Below, in pieces: positions 1 through 12,506 of a DNA stretch of 64,000 nt (position 1 is the stretch's first letter; the number at the start of each line of letters is the position of its first letter). The DNA is from Chara braunii. Taxonomy: Eukaryota; Streptophyta; Charophyceae; Charales; Characeae. A program made the translations under genes and the position numbers. The stretch is from contig BFEA01000354.1 in the NCBI GenBank assembly GCA_003427395.1, positions 1,128,261 through 1,192,260 of the forward strand, given 5' to 3'. The notes under the pieces are model-generated. The model ran no database searches. It had not been told where the DNA came from and saw only the letters and a program-made list of their open reading frames with translations.

Positions 1-85
1 AAAAAAAAAAAAAAAAACACTCTATACATTTTTTTGTGCAACCAGTGTAACTATGTGCAATTCAGTGAGGCACAAATGTCAAGAC

Positions 86-119
86 CACGACTTTGTCCTT
101 TGTGGACACAAAAGTCGTG
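86..119. repeat. 9-bp stem-loop
   Basis: CACGACTTT at 86-94 pairs with AAAGTCGTG at 111-119. An inner GTCC/GGAC pairing lies at 95-98 and 104-107. It is a near-perfect extended hairpin; no function can be assigned. Confidence 0.6.
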
Positions 120-888
120 TGTGATGACATGGGCACCCAAAGGTACAAATACATGGTACCAAACGTCCCAGATATTTGTGACTTTAGGTCCCCGTGTGAA
201 TATACCCTTAGCGTTCATCTTAACGTTCACTCACCTTGTAAGACTTATACAGGTAGTAACCCCCCAGTACTTCCTAAAGGTGTGTCTGTTAACAACGCAC
301 AATTTTAGAAAACGTACGGGTCGCTACAAGAGCGCTCAAATTCATCCGATTAAAAATGTTTCTACTCTATTTTTTTCCGCGACCGATAGTTGGGCCAAAT
401 ATTGGTGGTTTTAAAGCTTGGTTTTTCCGAGGCAACTGGGCGAGTATTACCATGAGTACATGGGTGGTTTCAAGATTTTGGACTCTCGTCGCTACACTAC
501 CCATCAGAGCAAGTTTTTATCTATTGTTGCAATCCAAAAAAATAAACGCAAAAACGAGTGTGTTAAAACTCAATTATTGTCAGTTACTCTTTGGAGTTTT
601 TTAACAGTTATCTCATGCAGTAAAGATTCAAGCTTTAAACCAGCAGTATTTTTATCATACATCGGTCTCAGGCCGAAAAGAAGACTCAATTGGAAAACAA
701 GTCGTCGACGAAATTTATCAACAGTAGTCCAATCCCGCTTGGCTTCATAATAAACCGGCGCGATTCTCAAGAGGGGGAAAGTATTGGTGGTTATCCTTAA
801 CCCCCCAGTAACTTAAAAGTTTTTTTTTTTTTAATAACTTTTTTATTTTTTTCCCCATGTTTTATTTTTTGTCAAGGTCTGCGTTGTC

Positions 889-919
889 GGGGCAGAAACC
901 CTGACAAGGGTATATGCCC
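889..919. repeat. Nested hairpin of a dispersed repeat, better preserved copy
   Basis: GGGCA (890-894) pairs with TGCCC (915-919) and, inside it, ACCCT (898-902) pairs with AGGGT (907-911). The same sequence context, continuing into an AATGTCGGAC block, recurs in decayed form at about 51724-51775, so this is part of a dispersed repeat family. Confidence 0.55.
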
Positions 920-1439
920 GGTATTTTTAAATGTCGGACGACGTTCGACTTTGGTAAAAGTTGCCTCAGGATTCATAGAATGAGATTGGTTTATCTGCCT
1001 AAAAGTTTATTCGAACTGACCTTTGACCAGAGTGCCTATCAGAATTGTCTTTTTTTTTTTTTTTAAGTTCGGATGTACGTGACGTCTGATAAGATAAATG
1101 GGCGATATGACCATTTGTATCCCACTTCCGGCAAGGCCGCAAAGGCACGCAGACGTTGGGATAGTAAATCTAAAACTTATCCTGATCAAAATAATAACGT
1201 GAGGTTGGTAAGTCACGCGATTCATGGTCTAAAACGAAAATAAAATGGTCGTGTTAGGTTCGCGGCCATAACACAACCAATAAAGGCCACTTAATTATTT
1301 ATTTTGTGTGTATGGTTGCGGGTTTGACTCTGCGCCAAGGGGCTTTGAACCCGATATTCTAGCTTACCAAACCAAGCGTTCGTTTGAGTCGTTGACGAGC
1401 GGGCAGCCTGAGGAATGTATTGGTCCACAGGGAAGAGCC

Positions 1440-1465
1440 ACTCCTACTATTTTCGTGGTAGGAGT
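1440..1465. repeat. 8-bp stem-loop next to the tRNA-like element
   Basis: ACTCCTAC (1440-1447) and GTAGGAGT (1458-1465) form a perfect stem around a 10-nt loop. It abuts the left arm of the tRNA-like repeat that follows. Confidence 0.55.
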
Positions 1466-1550
1466 TAGCCCAAAAGGTTGTTGTATCGGAGTCTCGCTCT
1501 GCAAACGCAAGGATCGAAACCAATCCGCCCTCGCTGGGCTAGCTCTTTTT
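1462..1550 (+). mobile_element. tRNA-like short element, copy A
   Basis: The copy has a box A-like TAGCCCAAAAGG at 1466-1477 and a box B-like GGATCGAAACC at 1511-1521, a spacing typical of tRNA promoters. GAGTTAGCCC (1462-1471) pairs with GGGCTAGCTC (1536-1545), and TTTTT follows at 1546-1550 like a Pol III terminator. Copies with the same layout lie at 52311-52397 and 56654-56740. A canonical cloverleaf does not form, so this is a tRNA-derived repeat rather than a tRNA gene. Transcription is not shown. Confidence 0.5.
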
Positions 1551-2560
1551 ATTAGAGCGATTCGCGGTGGGAGAGCACCAAGGCGCGATCAATCTTTACG
1601 TCGCGATCACTCAGATCGGATGACAAAGATCGACCGGGGAAGATCAGTATGGTCCCTCGACAAGGATGAAAATTTGTAGTTCTTAGAACTTCGATTTCAT
1701 TCCCAATTGAACTCATGCCTGCATTTCAACACTTTGTAAGTGTCCAACGACACCATGAAGTACCCTGCCTCGTTGGTAGCGTCTGAAGGGGAGCAGTAGT
1801 TGTGAGGGAGGCATCCCCCCCCTGTTTTTTTGTTGCATATGAATTTGAACTTGCGTCCAACTTTCAAAGTTTCGTGGGGCACCGACGGCCCCACTGGAAA
1901 ACAAGGTAGGTATTTTTTTTTCTTTTCCTTTTTTCTCATCCTTTTCTTTTTTTTTTTTTTCTTCTTTTTTTTTTCTTATATTTTTTTCCTTTTTTTTTTC
2001 TTCTTATTTTGACTCGTTTTCAGCCAGGTTTGGTTGTCGTCTTTTAAACATGCAGCAGGTAGAAATCGGTAGGGGGAGGGGCACAAACCTAACTGCGTGC
2101 TAGAGAAGGTGCGTAGTGAGGAGAGTTGTTGTGCTTAGAGTAACACAACAAGGAAGAGTCTGGTGCAGCCTCCCCCGGATGCACGCGGCCTGGGAAAAGG
2201 CCTGGGTGCTTGAGAAGTTGAAAACCCCTGGTTCTCCTAGCGGGAAATCAAGGATTGTGGCATTTGATTTTGACCTCATATCAAGGGTCCACAACAGTTA
2301 CGAAGTTTTACCTATGGGTCAAAGTGTTGCCCACAGTCCCTCCAACAACTATAAAAGTTGGTTGCCCCACCAGCTGCCTCATTTGTGGTGAGGCTGCCCA
2401 CACTCACATTGAGTGTTGGCTAAATGCTGAGGGGGGAGCCATTGGAGGAATGAGAGGTCTGCAACGTGAAGGTGGTAGAGGTTTGCAGGGAGGAAGGAGG
2501 TTGGGCTAAGTGGCGGAGGCCATAGCCGGCAACCATAGCCTTGGCAGTGATGCGCGACCG
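1551..2560. other. Noncoding DNA with a long T-rich tract
   Basis: A pyrimidine tract that is almost all T runs from about 1908 to 2012. The flanks have no recognisable coding sequence. The segment at 2100-2510 has modest open frames on both strands without domain signals. Confidence 0.55.
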
Positions 2561-2715
2561 CGACGTCAAGGCCTTCCCGGGGGAAGGTGTTGGTAGACTG
2601 TTGCGTCGACGTTAAGGTTTTCGTAAGGGAAGATGTCGCCGAATTTGCGGCACGGCGATATTCTTTTTTTTTTTTTACGGGAGACGCTGCCGAATTTTTT
2701 GGGCACCGGGACATC
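2561..2715 (-). repeat. Three units of a structured GGCAGC-CTTCCC motif
   Basis: On the minus strand three units resemble AATTCGGCAGCGTCTCCC; the clearest lie at 2628-2647 and 2678-2699. The unit near 2572-2587 carries the inverted repeat CCTTCC-CGGG-GGAAGG. Similar units occur at 4489-5030, 10117-10183 and 54633-54653. No protein is encoded. Confidence 0.45.
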
Positions 2716-3640
2716 CACTTGTCGAGTGCATCTGTCCCACACCACGCATGGCGGGACTCTTCCGACCTCGTCACGCAGGAGTTGGTCTAATCCTCGTTGG
2801 GATACACATGGAACTTCTGCAAGCCGCTCCGGCTGGGTGCGCCAGCCATACCTCTCGCGAGCCCCTACGATAGGATAGGGCCTACGCGAGACATGACTTA
2901 CCTCCACCTGCGGGAGTTGTCACCTCCCTTCGGTGGGCGTATCCCCGCCGAGCTACCATTCCACATTACGAAATTTAATCAGTTGCAATCGCAGAGGTGG
3001 ACCAGTCGAAGACGTTTCTCGTTCATTGTAGCATAGGGAGTACTCGCGGTCCCATGCCTCTATCGAACCCTCACGCTAACCGACGCACTGGGGGGTTGAA
3101 GTCCCAAGTGTGATTCGTCGTCGGCCGACTAGGACGTATCTCACACCACTCTAAAAACATAAAGAAAAAAATAAAACACACGCACGAAACTACACAAGAC
3201 AAACAACCCAACAAAACACTCCTAGTCCCTTCAGTAGTCATCCCATAACCTTCCGACGCGAAAATTAGATAGGCGACACGCGCAAGGCTTAGTATAAAGC
3301 CGCGCGGATGCAGGACCTTCTCATATCGACTAGTTATGCAAGCATACGCAAGTAGTCGCAATGATGGCGTACTATGCACTACCCATACTCATGCGGTCCT
3401 CATTAAATTCGAGGATCTCATTCGACACTCAAGTGTCGGCTGACACTCTCCTTGGGACGTTAATCTTTCGACGCTAGACAACTTCCAAGTGCCGTTGAGA
3501 ACCACACCCTCTTCTGCACCCTGCGGAGAGTGGGTGGTACACAGGTTCATAGATGTGGTGACAATCGTCTCTTATTACCCTAGAGACCAACTCCATCATC
3601 CAGGGCCTGGATAGAAATCAAGGGGGTTGACTTTGAAGGT
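2716..3640. other. Intergenic DNA, nothing recognised
   Basis: Short open frames occur on both strands, but none has a recognisable domain, a signal peptide or neighbouring exons in phase. I see no structured repeats of note. Confidence 0.5.
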
Positions 3641-4488
3641 TGTCACGGACTGCAACGTCAAACTATATAAAAACTCTAAAAAACAAAGGATAAAAGCGGA
3701 TCTCCCTTTTCTCTTAAAACATAATCTGTTTAACCCTTACGCACGGTCGCAATAGACTGCGAGAACATCCAACGTGTATGTATGGAAATATATAGAGAAA
3801 GTTATAAATATGTGACGATCACTTCTCACAATCACAGTGAGACTCCTCTCAGCCATATATATGTATGTGATCACAGACAATCAAATCTAAAGTCTGAATC
3901 ACCAAACATACCTGCAATCACATCAAAGATTCAATCAAAAGTTTATGCACTACGCGAGTCAACTTCAACCATTCTCTGCGCTCACATCCCTGACTTTAAC
4001 CATACAAACCTCACTCTTTGTGCAACTCTCAAAATAAAATACTCAATAGCTTTGTTAAAGGACCATTCAATAAAGTTCGAGTAAAAACACAATGAAACAA
4101 TTCAAACCACATGGCTAAAGCCTTTAGGTTAAGTAGCAAGAGTGGATTGAAGTTAAGTCGTAAACCGACGAATTGACAATCGACCCGTTATTAGTGATAA
4201 CAGAAGATGATCCTCATGGGATCGACCTGAAACTTAGTCCAAATCCCAAATTAAACGATCAAGAGGACCTATAACATAAGACAGGTCAATCGCCAAGCTA
4301 AGTCTATAAGCCCATGGAGAATAATCCCAATATCATGATCTCACTCAAAATCGTCCTAATTAACTAAGCCTAAATTTATCCTTAAACAAGTGTTCAATGA
4401 AAGGTAGACCCTGAAAAAATCACCTCTATATAAAGCGGATCGTCAAAATTACTACCTGTCAAAATATAATCTTTCTCCTCCAAAGAAA

Positions 4489-5030
4489 GAAAATTTCGAT
4501 AGCCCCGTATGACAAGTGTCTTTTTAGAATTTATACTAACTCAAATATGAAAACATAAATAATATCTAACACAAAAAGTCAAATTTTGTCAAATTTCTTG
4601 AATAAGTAAAAATTTGGGTAGCACTCCCTGTAGAAAAACAGACTATCCAAATTTATAATAAGTCAGATACGAACTCAAAAGCAAGACTTTAATCCAACTA
4701 AGACAAATTTTAATTGACTCCTTAAATTTGTAGAAATTTCGGCAACACTTCCTTTAAAAAAGTGTTATTCCAAAATTTATACAAAGCTAAGTCCAGAATC
4801 TAAAATGACTTTAACTCAAGGTCCAATTTTGTGTAAGCCCCTTAATTCGCAAAAATTTAGACAGCACTCCCTTCAGAAAAAGAGACTTTCCAGATTTTTA
4901 CTAGGTAAATAAAATTTAGACAAACTGAACCTTGAAAAGTCAAAATTTGACTAGCTCCTTGGATTTGCAGAAATTTCGGCAGCGCTTCCCGTAGGGAAAT
5001 AAGCTTACCAAGATTTATACAAAGCCAAGT
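4489..5030 (+). repeat. Degenerate ~120-bp tandem array, about 4.5 units
   Basis: Units begin near 4489, 4609, 4733, 4853 and 4970. Each opens with a version of AAATTTCGGCAGCACTTCCC, followed by an A-rich loop and a pairing partner. The later part of each unit contains AAATTTATAC and GTCAAATTTTG-like segments. Divergence between units is high, so the array is old. Confidence 0.65.
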
Positions 5031-5314
5031 ATAAGAAAGGATCCCAGAAAATACAAAAATTGATCTAAGTAAAAAAAAAAACTAGCTCAGAAAATGCAGA
5101 AACTCGACTAACTCATATCGCTCTAACACATGGCGAATAATTAAAGCAACTACCTGTCAAACTAAAACTCATACTAAGTAGCAATCTCACTCAACCACAT
5201 CCAAGGTCAAACCACAAAGGAAAGTACTCTCACCAGCCCAAAGTCAGCCTTGTCAAACAATAGTTTGTAGTTTTTCAATGATTTGCCCCTTGTACTCAGC
5301 TTACATACGGCGTA

Positions 5315-5970
5315 AAGTTAGACTACCCAATCTTATGAGAACCTGTTTAGCTCAGCCATTAGATATATAAAAACATAGGGCACTACAAATTTTCTCTTCC
5401 TTGAGAACATGACTAGGTTAACCAACCCAGTTACCCTAAGTATCCAAGTCATATATAATTGTCTGCACTTAGTCTTTTAAGGTAGCATATGACTAGACCA
5501 TTCTTCGTAGAAATGATGTTCAGTCTGCCACAAGTTCACTCTTAATTCATACTCTTTTCAGTTGGTGATAAACTATAGTCAGACCATCTATCTTATGGAA
5601 TAAATGTTTGACTAGCCTGCTCATAAATAAAGTAGTATAAAATATAAACAAATTTAACCATTTGGTTCGAACATGTGCTCGACTCCAGACCAGACTTCCC
5701 AATCTTACGGGAACCTATCGGGTTTTTTACCTTATAATAAAATAAGGAGAAACTAACAAACATCAAAACCCCCAAATAAAATAAGGCAACCAAGCAATCC
5801 AATCTTATGGAAAAATGTTTGGTTCCTGAAAACGTCAAGCACAGGTAGCCCTCGCAAGTCAACGCAACCAGACCATACAATCTTATGATAACCTGTCTCG
5901 TTCTTCAGGCAATCAAGAATAAACATAGCACTAGGTCCTCCAATCTTCTGGAGACTCTCCCAACCTTTAG
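5315..5970 (+). repeat. Dispersed array of CCAATCTTATGG-type units
   Basis: Variants of CCAATCTTATGGGAACCTGT appear near 5328, 5585, 5699, 5797, 5876 and 5939. Spacing is irregular (about 65-255 bp), unlike a simple tandem repeat. The units follow directly after the 4.5-5.0 kb array and probably belong to the same element. Confidence 0.5.
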
Positions 5971-6360
5971 TTGACCTAATCAAAACATAAGCAAATTGAA
6001 GCAATACAGCCTTCCTCCCACCTTTTCCCCAGATGCAACCCCTTTTTAACAATCTTTTTTCAGTCAGACAACAAAACTGAAACTACAACTTGCACAATCA
6101 TTCCTTTAATTAAGTTTGGTTTGTCCTGAAAGTCCAACTGAAAGTCAAAAACAGAGATGCAGGCAATATACTCAGTCAAACATAGCAAGATGTACATGTA
6201 GGAGTCATAGTTGGTTGTATAGATGGAAAGCAATGGTTCCTTCCCAGTTCCCTGCCTCCAAAACTCCTCCTTAGTTCCGGCAGAGCTCCCACAATCGGTG
6301 GGCAGACTCCCCACAAAGTCTTGCTCCTACGGGTTGCAGTCCCGCCTGCCGCCTTCCTCT

Positions 6361-8480
6361 CAGAACAAGACTAAACTTACAGTAAGAATGGAAGAAGGAT
6401 AAGGGGTTTCAGACTCTCGAGATACAAGAGGGGGACTGACGCAACTCTCATGAGAAAGCCTTGTAATCTTTATACGTATGAGGGCCTCGCATTGATGGTC
6501 AGAGCGCGCAGCAGCTTGGTCAAACTGAAGTCTAACCGCCAGCTGTAAACCCTCTTCGACAACTCTTCCCACTGCAGCAAAAGCTCCTCTTCAAAGGACT
6601 CAGCCACTCTGTCAGGCTCCTGACCCGAAATGCACTGGTCACAACTCAAGATACGGGTTGTGAGTCAGAGATGCAACCTTCTCCCGCGCTGCAAATTAGC
6701 AGAGCCGTCCAATTTAGCCACGTCGCAGGCGGAGCGCGCACACTTAGTGGTGCAGTCCTCACCCAGCCCAGGACAGTATCCGACCTACGGCTGGACTAAC
6801 ACCCCCCCCCCCCGGCTTGCCTGCAACTCCTTCATCCTACCTCTTCATCTGGTTTTTTCGTTCTCATCCGGTGCTTCTCTCTTACTCTCTCTGCACACCT
6901 CTATCGCTCTCACGCGGCTTGGAGAAACTGAGTGCAGTCCGTAATGATAATGGAGGTCGGCAACGCGTCTTAGTTCTTACTAAAAGAGCAAAATGGGAAT
7001 AGGATTTGCATTAAATCATGACCAGGTGCGTTGGTCTTTTAAAGGCGATTTTTGGCACAACCTATGATGTAGATTATGAACCCGTCTAGCCAAACTAGGA
7101 CCGAAACATGCCAACCAAGGAGCAACCACCTAATTAGGGCGATCGCTACGATGGAAATAAGTATCGATCCGGGATCTACGCTGGGGGTCCGCTATGATGA
7201 ACGAGGTGGGGCTGCGACGAGCCTTGCCTCACCATTCACATAGTGTGTAGAAAGTGTGAGAGCGAATCTTATGCTAGAGAGTGGATGCACACACTGCTTA
7301 TCTAGTCGTTCGGGCAGTGAGACAGAGGAAGGCTACTTCTTTTGATAGGATGAGCAAAGCACCAGCCAACAGGTAAGTCTCCAACCCCACAACTGCCCTC
7401 ACGCCATTCTCACCCCCATTTATTCGTGTGAGTGCTCACCCGCACTACGCTATGCCCACTCTGCATGCTATACTACGTCCTTTCCCTGTGCACCTAGATC
7501 GAATTCCGACCAGCTTCGCTCACTTTGCTGTTACCCCCTTTTTCCTCTGCGTGCCCGCACCGCCTTCACTCTTTCTCTTTACCAACTTCCTTCCAACTGC
7601 CTTTCTACTAATTCCGACTTCATAGTCGGGGTCGCCTTCCCTCAGAATCCCGGAGATGATTCTTCACTCGCCCAAGTTCATTTCGAGCAAAAACTGTCAT
7701 TTCCTTTTCCTTCTTCCCCCCCCTTTTCCGCTATATCTCGGCGCAAACTTTAGCACTAACTCGAACCAAACTACTAATCTATAATCAAAACTAACATCGT
7801 CTTCGTACTCCCAGCGCCCCGAAACCCTTTCCTACTACTACCTTTCAATCGATTTCATCGACTGACGAGAGGAATCTTTGTTTTACCTTCTCGCCATATA
7901 TGCATGTCCGACATCTCCTCGTGGTCACTTTTCGCACTAACCTACTATCCACCAACTTCGTACCTAAATTATCATCATATCAAGGATCGCCCACCCCGAA
8001 ATCCCTTACCTATACTCTCTCTTCACCCGATCTGCTCAATCGATGAGCGATAACTCTTTTCACACTCCCGCCATTCTCGTCGTTTTTTCCTCCCCCACTT
8101 TCGTGCATCTTCCAGCATCTATACTGATTACACCATTTGCCTATAGCTGAAACTAGCCATGCTATTGCACTCGCGATGATCACGAACCCCCAAAACGCCT
8201 CCTCCCTCGCCCGTTTTCATTAAGAAACGTGAGAGTTATCTTCTTTCCGCTCATCTTTCACCATCTCCGTTCTCATCGCGCGTGCATCCGACGCGATATC
8301 TCATCCCGGTTCATCCTCCTCTCGGTTTTTCCTCTTTGCTGCCTCCAGACCCCCCTTGCTCTCTGGCGCTCCGCTTTCCAACTTCGCCCCCGTTGTCATT
8401 TAGCTCTGGCCCCCAACGCACGGACCTTGATCGATGTCGGCCGCAACCACTACAACGATCAATGATGAACTCAGATAGTC
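6361..8480. other. Intergenic DNA, pyrimidine-rich on the + strand
   Basis: From about 7380 to 8420 the + strand is rich in C and T (for example a C tract at 6801-6812). Open frames are Pro/Ser/Leu-rich composition artefacts. A short match to the motif family near 58.5 kb occurs at 7341-7358. No gene is supported. Confidence 0.5.
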
Positions 8481-8499
8481 GTTGGTGGTCGTGGAAGTC

Positions 8500-9330
8500 A
8501 AAATCCGCTACAAAGTGTGTGATTGCCCGTCTGCCGAGTTAGCCGGCCCAAAAAAAATGGTCGACGTGGAATTGCGCGGCCTGTGTTTGGCCATCATGGC
8601 AGCTGCGACGTTGCGACGGCATGCGGGTGCTAGCTCCCCTTCGAACCCTTTAGCGTATGCTTTGTTGGAGCAAGCCCCGATGCAACTCTCGGTGGTAGCA
8701 ATGGCCAAAGTGAAGAAAAGTCATGTGTGAGCAAAGTCACACCGCGACCTCCACACTGGCGCCCCCGGCTGCTACCTAGGCAAAGTCCGACGCCAATGGG
8801 CTCCGACGGGCATGCTCACACTCAAGCATCCCACGACAACTGGCGGGTGGCAGACTGGGCACCCGTGACGACCCTTGCCTTCCTTCGGCTGCAACCCCAC
8901 ATATTTGCTCGGAATGTCATCCGATTCCCTCAATTTTAAGCCATGAACACTCCCCAAGTGGGAAGCAAGCGGAGTTACGACCACGGACCCTACCACTCTC
9001 CATTCATACATTGACCTTTTCGGTCCGCCTTTCAAGTCAGTCGGACCTGAGGAATTTCGTTGGCATCCCAAACACGAACGAACTCGTAGGTCAACCAAGG
9101 GAGGTGTCAACTCAAAGATCCTCGACTACCACAACGACCTCCAAATCCAACGTCGCGTCCAAGTCAAGGAATGTCAGAACGAAAATAATAATCAACGACA
9201 AAAATAAAATAAAAATTGAAACTCTTAATCGTCAAAATATGACGAATGAGGTAAAAGAAAATGTTAGCACCGTTTTGACGCTGCCGACGACAAAACCAAA
9301 GGGGATAGCCCCGCCGAGCCCTCAACCCCT
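8500..9330 (+). mobile_element. Dispersed retroelement-like family, copy 1 (decayed)
   Basis: This copy matches the reverse complement of 54900-55740 over most of its length. Matching peptides in the same order include LPKWE/LSKWE, DPTTL/NPTTL and IDLFGP/VDLLGP, so the coding sense is probably + here and - there. In both copies the coding-like part runs into an A-rich AAAATAAAAAT-type segment (here about 9180-9220), as a retroposed element might. Frames are broken by stops. I do not recognise the protein, and no reverse transcriptase was found. Confidence 0.45.
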
Positions 9331-9696
9331 CGGTCCCTTTACGCTACTCAAATATACCGCGTCGTCGCCGTTCGATCTCAATCCATAAATCTCTCTGATT
9401 AAAGTCGGATGTTGTAACCAATAGTGTTAGGCCCAAGGTTGGATCTGGTATTAACAAACAACAAAATAAACAGATACTGCGAGATGCGTAGATCTACCGA
9501 AACTTCCTAAAAAATCACACCGTTGTCGATGCCACCCTCCGCACGTACGCGCAAGTCACAGACAAGCATACCAATCACGCGATAAAATATTTTTAATCCT
9601 AATTTAATAAAAAAAATAAAAATTGGGCCGGCGATCACGCTGGCTCTTCAATCGTCCACAATTAAAAAGATCACACGCGCCTCATGTCAGCGCGTC

Positions 9697-10074
9697 CACA
9701 CACTCTTTAAACTAGTCAACTATCCAGTTAATGTAAATCACGGACACAGTCGCGCCTCGTGCTGTATACTTAAACTTTAAATGAAACTTATTTTATGTTG
9801 CTTGTAAAAACCAAGGCGGATACCCTTGTACCGACAACGGCGAGGTGTTGTTTTAAAGGGTTCATGATGCCTACTCGTCGACGACCACACACTCTTTGAA
9901 CTAGTCAACTATCCAGTTGCTATAAATCACGGACACAGTTGCGCCTCGTGCTGTATCCTTAAACTTTAAACGAAACTTATTTTCTGTTGCTTGCAAAAAC
10001 CAAGGCGGATACCCTTGTACCGACAACGGCGAGGTGTTCTTTTGAAGGGTTTATGATGCCAGCTCGTCGACGAC
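9697..10074. repeat. 189-bp tandem duplication, two copies
   Basis: 9697-9885 and 9886-10074 are near-identical direct repeats. Paired landmarks are CACTCTTT at 9701/9890 and CTCGTCGACGAC ending at 9885/10074. Differences are scattered substitutions, which indicates a fairly recent local duplication. The unit contains GGATACCCTTGTACCGACAA, related to the ACCCTT/AAGGGT hairpins at 54.8 and 56.0 kb. Confidence 0.85.
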
Positions 10075-10116
10075 TCGCACTAAGGCGAAATGATGATGGA
10101 TTCAAGAACCTTCTTA

Positions 10117-10183
10117 GGGGAGGTGCAGCCCGATTGCCGCCTAGATGTCAAGACCTTCCTAAGGGAAGGTGCTGCCGTATTTT
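10117..10183 (-). repeat. Two units of the GGCAGC-CTTCCC motif
   Basis: GGGGAGGTGCAGCC (10117-10130) and GGGAAGGTGCTGCCGTATTTT (10163-10183) are reverse-orientation members of the motif arrayed at 4489-5030. The second includes the hairpin CCTTCC-TAAG-GGAAGG. Each is preceded by a TCAAGACCTTC-like sequence. Confidence 0.5.
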
Positions 10184-11500
10184 CTAGGCGCCATACTCCT
10201 TTTTGGTGGTGCTGCCCATCGTCAGTGAGGTTGAGGTTTTATTGTTTTGAAGGGCGACATTAGCTCACGGTGCATTGCGACGCGAGTTAATTTTTGTGGA
10301 GGGCAGTTTGAGACCTATAATAAATGTGGAACGGTACCTCAGGCTTGGTGGTGCAGTTGGGACATAAGACTCACTTTGGAACCGCCCTCCTCGAGGGTTA
10401 CCCTAGTTGAGTTCGCTTGCTAAGATTTGGTTGTTGAGGGGGAGTGGTGAATCGATTTTGATTTCGAAGTTGTGGTTGGGCGAATTGTGAATTGAACGTG
10501 GTTGGCGTTAACGACGTCCATTTCTCTACTCGATTGGAACATTGTCTGACTTTCTTAAGTGAGTCAGTTCATACTTCACTCAAGGTCCGTCGTTAAGACT
10601 TAAATTTCCATACCCTTGTGAACCCATACTTGCTTGACCCTATTCTTTGAATATTTTATGAAAAGGCAAAGAAAAGGTGTGTTCTCGTGGGAATACAAAA
10701 TGTACAACCTAGGAAGTGGATTATGGATGTTTCTTTGTATTTTTTTTATTGAAATGATGTGCAGGTATAAAAATAATTGTTCGGAAGATAATCTATCTGT
10801 GTGGTTTTGATTGGGCAATTCTCATCGTCATTCTTACATAATGGATATTATGAAAAACAACCTAAATGTAAGTTGGGATAATAACTTCCATGAAAACGAA
10901 TCGATTGGCAGTCACTTAAACCACCGCTCCCCCCTGCAGCCTAAAGTAGGGGAGACCGGTAGGCTGAAAACATACCTCGACATCTGTATTACCGGTAATA
11001 CAGTTCCACGCCTACGAGTGAAGGAAATTGTGGGCCCCGATGCAACAAGAACATATTGTGGCAGGCGTCGGAATGCCAGTTCACAGTTCATTACGTTTTC
11101 GCCAAACGTTTTTGTTAGTATGTAATTTTTATTTTGTTTGTTATTCTTTTTTTTCCTTTTTTACTTTTTCGTTGTGAGTATTTTTTGGTCTATTTCATTT
11201 TCGGATCGAGGTCCTACACCATAGTCTGCATGGAAACCCGTCGTCAAAGGGCCTCGCTTCATTGCTCTCGTCATGCGGAAACCATTTTCCGGTGTATCTT
11301 TTCATGATGTGGTTGAATATTCACTCTCGGCTTGCACACTTTGAGAGCACTGGAGCGACACCCTATCTAACAAAAACAAAAAGGTGTATTTGATCTCTTT
11401 TTCATACTGTCATTCGTTGTGGGTCCATGTGCTTGGAGGGCGACGTCGGCGTGGCCTGGCGGATGGATGGACGTAAGCACACTTGACATGAACTCCATAG
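10184..11500. other. Intergenic DNA, nothing recognised
   Basis: No coding sequence with recognisable domains was found on either strand. A T-rich patch lies at about 11125-11180. The stretch is unremarkable apart from the neighbouring repeats. Confidence 0.5.
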
Positions 11501-11893
11501 CTGCATACACACACACACACAATCTCCTGGAACCCTGTTCGGGTGCTTGGCGTCGCAATTTTCGTGTACCTAACTAAGACACTCTCCTCTCCCCCCCACA
11601 CGTTTGCAGATTCTCTCTCTCTCATACACACACACACACACACACTCAGGAAATGTGAAAAACGTGACGGAATCTACCCCTACCACATGGTCGGATACAC
11701 CCCTATTTTTCTTTGACTTTCGTGCAGTTGGACAGTACCGGTGGAAGGCCATACAACACACACACACACACGCAAAAGAACAACAACAACAACACCAAAA
11801 AACTGTATATTTCCATGTTGTAGCAGAGATTCATTTGGTTTCGCTCATCCTATGCATGGAAGTACCATGAGGCCAACTGTGGGGCTCGAGACT

Positions 11894-11895
<2 letters not shown>

Positions 11896-11968
<73 letters not shown>
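11896..11968. repeat. (CT)n microsatellite
   Basis: Uninterrupted CT dinucleotides over 73 bp, followed by a short CA run. Confidence 0.97.
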
Positions 11969-11971
<3 letters not shown>

Positions 11972-12051
11972 CACACTCAGATTTGGCTTTAAAATTTTCC
12001 AAAAATAGAAAGTGGTCTGCTTAATTAACTGTATAAAAGAGAAATTGTCGN

Positions 12052-12118
<67 letters not shown>

Positions 12119-12177
12119 CACACTCACTCACTCACTCACTCACACACACACACACACACACACACAAAAAAAAAAAA
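12052..12177. repeat. (TC)n, (CACT)n, (CA)n, (A)n compound microsatellite
   Basis: TC repeats run 12052-12115 after a single N at 12051, then CACT repeats at about 12121-12141, CA repeats to about 12166 and an A run. The N marks an uncertain assembly position beside the repeat. Confidence 0.95.
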
Positions 12178-12440
12178 TGTAAAACACGAGACTGAATTAC
12201 CCCTACAACACGGTCAGATACACCCCCATTTTTTTTGCCTTTCACGCAGTTGGATAGTACCAGAGGGAGGCCATACGACACGCACGTACACACACACCTT
12301 TCGAAGAACGGGCTACTCTCACAATCTGTGTGGATAATCACTGGGGCTCTGCAATCTCTGTGGGCGACATGCTTGCTTCGCCCAGCACGCTTACAGCCCA
12401 AGCCGTCGTGCACTAGAATTCAGCGTTAGACTTCACCTAA

Positions 12441-12444
<4 letters not shown>

Positions 12445-12502
<58 letters not shown>
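12445..12502. repeat. (AG)n microsatellite
   Basis: Perfect AG dinucleotides over 58 bp. Confidence 0.97.

Positions 12503-12506
<4 letters not shown>

Larger units (their letters stand above)
1..1439. other. AT-rich intergenic DNA with hairpins, no gene
   Basis: The stretch opens with an A tract and contains T tracts at 819-850 and 1050-1065. Reading frames are short and resemble nothing I recognise. Visible structure consists of stem-loops at 86-119 and 889-919, and a hairpin at about 1248-1275 with GTGTTA/TAACAC arms. I infer decayed repetitive DNA. Confidence 0.6.
3640..6360. repeat. AT-rich repeat block, probable decayed transposable element
   Basis: This block is markedly A-rich and contains two internal arrays: a ~120-bp tandem array at 4489-5030, and repeated CCAATCTTATGG-type units between 5325 and 5970. 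No protease, integrase or reverse transcriptase motif was found, so the element class is unknown. I have an unverified impression that such arrays occur in untranslated parts of plant LTR retrotransposons. Confidence 0.4.
11651..12298. repeat. Diverged tandem duplication (~524 bp) with microsatellites
   Basis: 11651-11770 matches 12175-12298: both read AAATGT, then a TACCCCTAC block, GGT(C)GATACACCCC, a T-rich run, CAGTTGGA(C/T)AGTACC and GGCCATAC followed by CA repeats. CA/CT microsatellites sit at equivalent places in both copies, so the duplicated unit carried them. Confidence 0.7.

Noticed and set aside
4489-5030. Array of riboswitch-like or CRISPR-like elements
   Set aside because: The units are diverged 120-bp tandem repeats in eukaryotic repetitive DNA, without spacers or adjacent genes.
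3640-6360. LTR retrotransposon
   Set aside because: Internal repeats suggest a transposable element, but I found no paired LTRs, primer-binding site, or gag/pol motifs.
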